This document shows positions 5,694 through 9,156 of a stretch of 9,156 nt of DNA, one piece after another. The stretch comes from DSNY01 sp016861185 (GTDB lineage Bacteria > Pseudomonadota > Gammaproteobacteria > Burkholderiales > Burkholderiaceae_F), in the NCBI GenBank assembly GCA_030263275.1, contig SZOR01000139.1:1-9156 (forward strand), written 5' to 3'. The stretch's first letter is position 1. Each line of letters opens with the position of its first letter. Made by a program: the position numbers and the translations under genes. The notes beneath the pieces are model-generated. The model did no database searches. It had not been told where the DNA came from and saw only the letters and a program-made list of their open reading frames with translations.

Positions 5694-5839
5694 CATCCAC
5701 GTCGCGCCCGTCAATCCTGATGCGACAATTCTGGCAGACGCTGCCTCCGCTGTGGCGCGCGCCGTTGCTGGCTCTCTGCGGCGGAGCCGGTCCTTTCCGC
5801 CGACGAACCCCCCGCCGCCCTGCCGAGGGCGGGCGTCGA

Positions 5840-6478
5840 TCAGCCTTTGTACGTGAGAAGAGGCGCCGGCGCCGCAGCGCCGGCCTCGCGCGCCTCGAGC
5901 ACGATCGTGAGCAGCTCCTCGTCGGTGAGGTGATGCACGCCCTCGGACCGAATCGGTCCGCCGTCCTTGCCGGTGACTTCGACCTTCGCTTTCCAGAGCC
6001 CGAGGTGCTGCCCGAGCAGATCGAGCGCTCGGATCTTGTCGTGAAACCGCACCTTGCGCGTGACGCCGACCGACGCGCGCTCGCCGCCGCGGCCGTTGAA
6101 TAGCTCTTCGGTCTCGATCGAGGCGATGGCGCGTCGCACGCCTTCGGGCATGTCGGCCAGCGGCTTGAGCGCACCCGACGCGTCGAACGCCTCGCCGATA
6201 TCCAGCATCGCGATCTGCCACAGCCCGCGCAGCACGTCGTCGGCTTGCACGCCCACGCGCGTCGATCGCGCGTCGCGCAGATCGGCAATGCGGCGGGCGA
6301 TGGCTTCGTTCGTCAGCAGCCGGCCGACGTGGGCGCGCGCGCTGCGCGCCGAGTAGCCGGCCCGAATCGCGGCCTGCGTCCCGTTCAGATCGACGAGGTA
6401 CTCCTCGCAGAAGCGCGCCTCGCGCGGCGTCAGCGGCCGCGGGCGCGCGGTTCGTTCCCTCTTCATGGTCTTCGCCAT
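5840..6478 (-). CDS. Phage terminase small subunit (Terminase_2 family)
   Basis: DNA-recognition component of the packaging motor, which normally binds the phage pac/cos site and hands DNA to the large subunit. The protein has 212 residues. The N-terminal LTPREARFCEEYLVDLNGTQAAIRAGYS (about 17-44) followed by AHVGRLLTNEAIARRIADL is the typical helix-turn-helix opening of this family. The middle (ALKPLADMPEGVRRAIASIE...FHDKIRALDLLGQHLGLW) is the usual oligomerisation part, and the tail is Ala/Glu-rich. The length fits intact members. The ATG at 6478 lies 3 bases after the tape-measure stop (TAG at 6482-6484), implying translational coupling; an alternative ATG is at 6466. The family is clear. 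The position is odd: no large-subunit gene follows, and the gene directly upstream is a tail gene instead of the packaging region. Confidence 0.88.
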   Translation of the reverse strand: MAKTMKRERTARPRPLTPREARFCEEYLVDLNGTQAAIRAGYSARSARAHVGRLLTNEAIARRIADLRDARSTRVGVQADDVLRGLWQIAMLDIGEAFDASGALKPLADMPEGVRRAIASIETEELFNGRGGERASVGVTRKVRFHDKIRALDLLGQHLGLWKAKVEVTGKDGGPIRSEGVHHLTDEELLTIVLEAREAGAAAPAPLLTYKG

Positions 6479-6481
6479 CGT

Positions 6482-9156
6482 CTACGCGAGCACCTGCTTG
6501 ATCGCCCCGCGGTTGCGTTCGATGATGTTCACGATGACGCGCTCCCCCGCGCTCGAGCTCATGTGGTCGTGCGTGATGCTCGGGTCGATCGCGTTCACGA
6601 TGCGCACGCCGGCGGCGGCCCCTCCGTTCGCGGCGTTGCGCGGGTCGTCGCGCGACAGCACTTCTTCGCCCATCTGCGCGATGATCGGCACCTCGCCGGG
6701 CTTGAGACCGACCATGCCGCCACCGTGGAAGCGCGGCGCGGCGGCGAACACGAGCGGATCCACCGGCCGCGTCGGGCCTGGAGCGCCGACCATGCCGCCG
6801 CGGTGCTTCACGCCAGCCGACGCGCTGGCGCCGACGAGGCGGCCGATGCCAGGGAACAGCGATTCGAGAAACTGAAGCACGACGGCGGTTGCCAGCGCGC
6901 GCGCCGCGATCTGCGCCATCGACCGCGCGAAGTTCGCCGCGAAGTCCTTGATCGCGTCACCCGCGCTCTTGCTGTCGTCGGCGAGATCCTCGAGCAGCCC
7001 CGTCAGCGCGTCGACGCCGGCGTCGGCGACCGATTGCGCGAAGCCTTCGCGCATGCGCGCCAGCGATTCGCGCAGCGAGCCGAGCACCCGTTCGAGCTGC
7101 GGCGCGCTCTCGGTGCCGAGCGACGCGATCTGCGCGTCGAGCGCCTGCACGCTGGCGACGAGCGCCGGGTCGCCGCTCGCCGCCGCCAGCTCGCGCATCC
7201 GGGCGGCGAGCGCGCCGAGCTGGTCGATCGCCTGCTGGCGCGCCGCGAGCGACTGCTCCTCGGCCTGCGGAATCGAGATGCGGCCGGCATTGCGGTCCAG
7301 TTCGATCGCCGCGAGTCGCCGCTGCAAGCCGCCCATGGTCTGCTCGGCCTGCCGTGCCAGATCCTCGAATTCGGCGCGCGCGAGTTCCTTGTTGACGAGC
7401 TTGCGCGCCAGGTCGGCGCCCGCCTGGTCGCCGGCGCGCTCCAGATCCTTGATGACGCCGTCGAAGTGCGCCTTGATGCGCAGCCGGTCGGCCTCGAGCT
7501 GCTGGCCCGACAGTTCGAGGTCGCGCGCCCGCAGATCGCGCGTGCGGCGCTCCGCCTCCTCGCGGATCTTCGTGCGCTCGGCCTCGGCGCGGGCCACGAC
7601 GTCGGTCTTTTGCCGCTCGAGCAGCTCGATCTCGGTGCGCGCCTTCAGCGCCTCGCCGGGATCCTTGGCGGCGGCGAGTCGCCGCTGCACGGCGATCTGC
7701 CGCTCGATCGCGTCGAGTTGCAGCCGCGTGCGCGCGGCGAGGAAGTCCTGCGCGGTGATGAGGGCGGCGTCGTAGAAGGTGTCGAGTTGCGCGAGCGAGC
7801 GCTCGGTCGCGTCCTTCAGCAGTTTCGCGTCGGCGTCGGCGCGGTCCTTCGCGTCGGCTTGCCGCGCCTTGGTCTTGCCGACGTTCACGGCGCCGCGGCT
7901 TTCGCGCGCGGCCGCGCGGTCGGCCTTCACCTTCTCGCCGGCGGCGCGCGCGGCGGCCAGCGTCGCATCGCGCTCGGCCAGAATGTCGGCGATCGTGGCC
8001 TTGCGCGCCTCGTCGATCGCCGCCTGCTCGGCGAGCAGCCGCTTGCGCACGTCGGCGACCGTCTCGTCGCTGAACGCGGCCTTGACGTAGGCGGCCAGGC
8101 CGCCGAAGGCGACCTTCGTCGACTCGACCCACGCGGCGATCTCGACGGTGGCGATGCGCACGAAGGCGCGGATGTTCTCCAGCAGGTGCGGGAACTCATC
8201 GGCCGCGCGCCGCGCCCACTCAGGCAGCGCATCGCCGAGATCGCCGTCCGGCTTGAAGAGGTCGGCCAGGCGGCGGAAGTCGCCGATCAGTTGATCGATC
8301 GCGATCTTGATCCGCTCGGCGAGCGCCGCGACGGCGCCGACGACGGCGTCCGAACTCAGGAACTCGCCGAAGTCCGAGAGGATCCGCGCGAGCCCGTTCT
8401 CGCGGCCGAAGGCGTTCTGGAAGGTGTCGACCAGCAGCACCGCGGAGTTGCCGAGCCTGGTGAACGCACGGCCGAAGGTCGCGGGCAGCGTCTCGGCCTG
8501 CTGCGCGAGCACGTCGCGCTGGCTCAGCAGCGCGTTGATGACGGTCTCGGCCGTGATCCGGCCCTCCTCGCCGTACTTGCGCAGCTCGCCGCGCGTGATG
8601 CCCATGCCCTTGGCGATCGCGTCGGCGAGCATCGGCGTCTGCTCGAGCACCGAGTTCAGTTCCTCGCCGCTCAGCCTGCCGGAGGCGAGGCCCTGGCCGA
8701 GTTGGATCAGCGCGGCGTTGGCGCTGTCGGCCGAGGCGCCCGACAGCGCGACGGCGTCGTTCACGGCCTGCGTGACTTGCAGCAGCGCCTCCTGCGAGGT
8801 GCCGGCCTCTTTGGTCGCCTGCGCGAGCTTGGTGTACAGGTCGGCCGTCTGCGTGAACGACTGCCCGCGGCTCTGCGCGATATCGAACAGGCGCGTCAGC
8901 GCGCCGTTGAGTTCCTGCTGGTCCTTGCTGACGAGTTGCAGCCGCGCGCGCAGGTTCGCGGCGTCGTCCGACAGCTTGGCGAAGCCGGCGAACGCGGCCA
9001 GGCCGCCGAGCGCGGCGATCAGGCCGCGCACCTGGGCGAACGCGCCGCCGACCGCGGTCGAGAAGGCTTGCGCCGAGCGCGTCTGCGCGTCGAACGAGCG
9101 CGGCGTCGACGCAGCGGGCCGGGCGCCCGTCGCCCCACCACCGCCGCCGCCCGCGG
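6482..9156 (-). CDS. Phage tail tape-measure protein (5' end outside window)
   Basis: Sets tail length and forms the inner tail rod of a long-tailed phage; also takes part in DNA entry. About 890 residues are visible and the frame is open to the right edge, so the N-terminus is missing; any start inside the window, such as the GTG at 9031, would cut the domain. After a Gly-rich linker, residues about 45-220 form the tape-measure N-terminal domain (DDAANLRARLQLV...GASADSANAALIQLGQGLASG...LSGEELNSVLEQTPMLADAIAKGMG). A long charged Ala/Arg/Glu coiled-coil rod spans about 360-680. A hydrophobic stretch follows near 740-775. The C-terminus has two copies of a GGMVG motif (HRGGMVG near 785, HGGGMVGLKPGEVPIIAQMGEEVLSR near 810), typical of lambda-like tape measures. 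The C-terminus is intact. Distal tail genes, which normally follow, are absent; a terminase small subunit follows instead. Confidence 0.93.
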   Translation of the reverse strand, partial: AGGGGGGATGARPAASTPRSFDAQTRSAQAFSTAVGGAFAQVRGLIAALGGLAAFAGFAKLSDDAANLRARLQLVSKDQQELNGALTRLFDIAQSRGQSFTQTADLYTKLAQATKEAGTSQEALLQVTQAVNDAVALSGASADSANAALIQLGQGLASGRLSGEELNSVLEQTPMLADAIAKGMGITRGELRKYGEEGRITAETVINALLSQRDVLAQQAETLPATFGRAFTRLGNSAVLLVDTFQNAFGRENGLARILSDFGEFLSSDAVVGAVAALAERIKIAIDQLIGDFRRLADLFKPDGDLGDALPEWARRAADEFPHLLENIRAFVRIATVEIAAWVESTKVAFGGLAAYVKAAFSDETVADVRKRLLAEQAAIDEARKATIADILAERDATLAAARAAGEKVKADRAAARESRGAVNVGKTKARQADAKDRADADAKLLKDATERSLAQLDTFYDAALITAQDFLAARTRLQLDAIERQIAVQRRLAAAKDPGEALKARTEIELLERQKTDVVARAEAERTKIREEAERRTRDLRARDLELSGQQLEADRLRIKAHFDGVIKDLERAGDQAGADLARKLVNKELARAEFEDLARQAEQTMGGLQRRLAAIELDRNAGRISIPQAEEQSLAARQQAIDQLGALAARMRELAAASGDPALVASVQALDAQIASLGTESAPQLERVLGSLRESLARMREGFAQSVADAGVDALTGLLEDLADDSKSAGDAIKDFAANFARSMAQIAARALATAVVLQFLESLFPGIGRLVGASASAGVKHRGGMVGAPGPTRPVDPLVFAAAPRFHGGGMVGLKPGEVPIIAQMGEEVLSRDDPRNAANGGAAAGVRIVNAIDPSITHDHMSSSAGERVIVNIIERNRGAIKQVLA

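Larger units (their letters stand above)
2847..9156. mobile_element. Prophage end, siphovirus-like (continues past right edge)
   Basis: The element is supported by a tail tape-measure protein and a terminase small subunit on the minus strand, a tRNA-Ser 3' fragment at its left border, and a set of small accessory genes of mixed orientation with less extreme GC-rich codon use than the flanking host genes (judged by eye). Integrase, repressor, head and lysis genes are not in this window. The left border is inferred from the tRNA remnant; the right border is beyond the window. Confidence 0.8.

Noticed and set aside
6957..8132. Long minus-strand and plus-strand frames inside the tape-measure gene
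   Set aside because: Arg-rich or Ser-rich low-complexity shadows of the tape-measure coding frame.
1..9156. CRISPR arrays, insertion sequences or tandem repeats
   Set aside because: No regularly spaced direct repeats, transposase genes or IS-type inverted ends were seen.

Overview
The window is GC-rich with strong G/C bias at third codon positions. It resembles a Burkholderia-type betaproteobacterial chromosome; that assignment is by protein and codon style only, since no marker gene is present. It holds two parts: a host iron-uptake locus (1 to about 2846) and one end of a prophage (about 2847 to beyond the right edge).

Host part. Two divergent genes encode a binding-protein-dependent ferric-iron ABC transporter. 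On the minus strand is a fused two-domain permease (FbpB type, partial at the left edge, TTG start at 1546). On the plus strand is the ATPase (FbpC type, 1685-2797). The AT-rich gap between them carries a Fur-box-like site (1616-1634) that overlaps promoter elements for both directions, so both genes are probably repressed together when iron is plentiful. The periplasmic binding protein is not in view.

Junction. Just after the ATPase gene is a strong hairpin (2819-2841) followed by 12 bases that read, on the minus strand, as the 3' end of a serine tRNA acceptor stem plus CCA. No tRNA body follows. This is what is left when a phage integrates into the 3' end of a tRNA gene: the short duplicated end and the original tRNA terminator stay on this side, and the intact tRNA and the integrase should lie beyond the right edge.

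Prophage part. Reading inward (left to right): a roughly 500-base non-coding stretch containing a compact predicted RNA (3230-3310), shaped like phage C4/CI antisense RNAs, with a complementary loop just downstream; a plus-strand gene of unknown function (3362-3895) with its own Shine-Dalgarno and terminator; and a plus-strand small zinc-ribbon protein (4052-4354). Then come minus-strand genes: an LRAT-like papain-fold cysteine enzyme with a C-terminal membrane anchor (4390-4791), a GrlR-like lipocalin-fold protein (4886-5218), an unknown 121-residue protein (5328-5693), a terminase small subunit (5840-6478) and a large tail tape-measure protein (6482 to the right edge).

How it fits together. 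The tape-measure gene belongs to the late tail operon of a siphovirus-like phage. Normally distal tail genes follow it. Here a terminase small subunit follows after 3 bases, then accessory genes, then the attachment site. The prophage is therefore either rearranged or truncated in its distal tail region, or has an unusual gene order. The genes between the terminase subunit and the attachment site look like accessory cargo, and the LRAT-like/GrlR-like pair is the most interesting of them.
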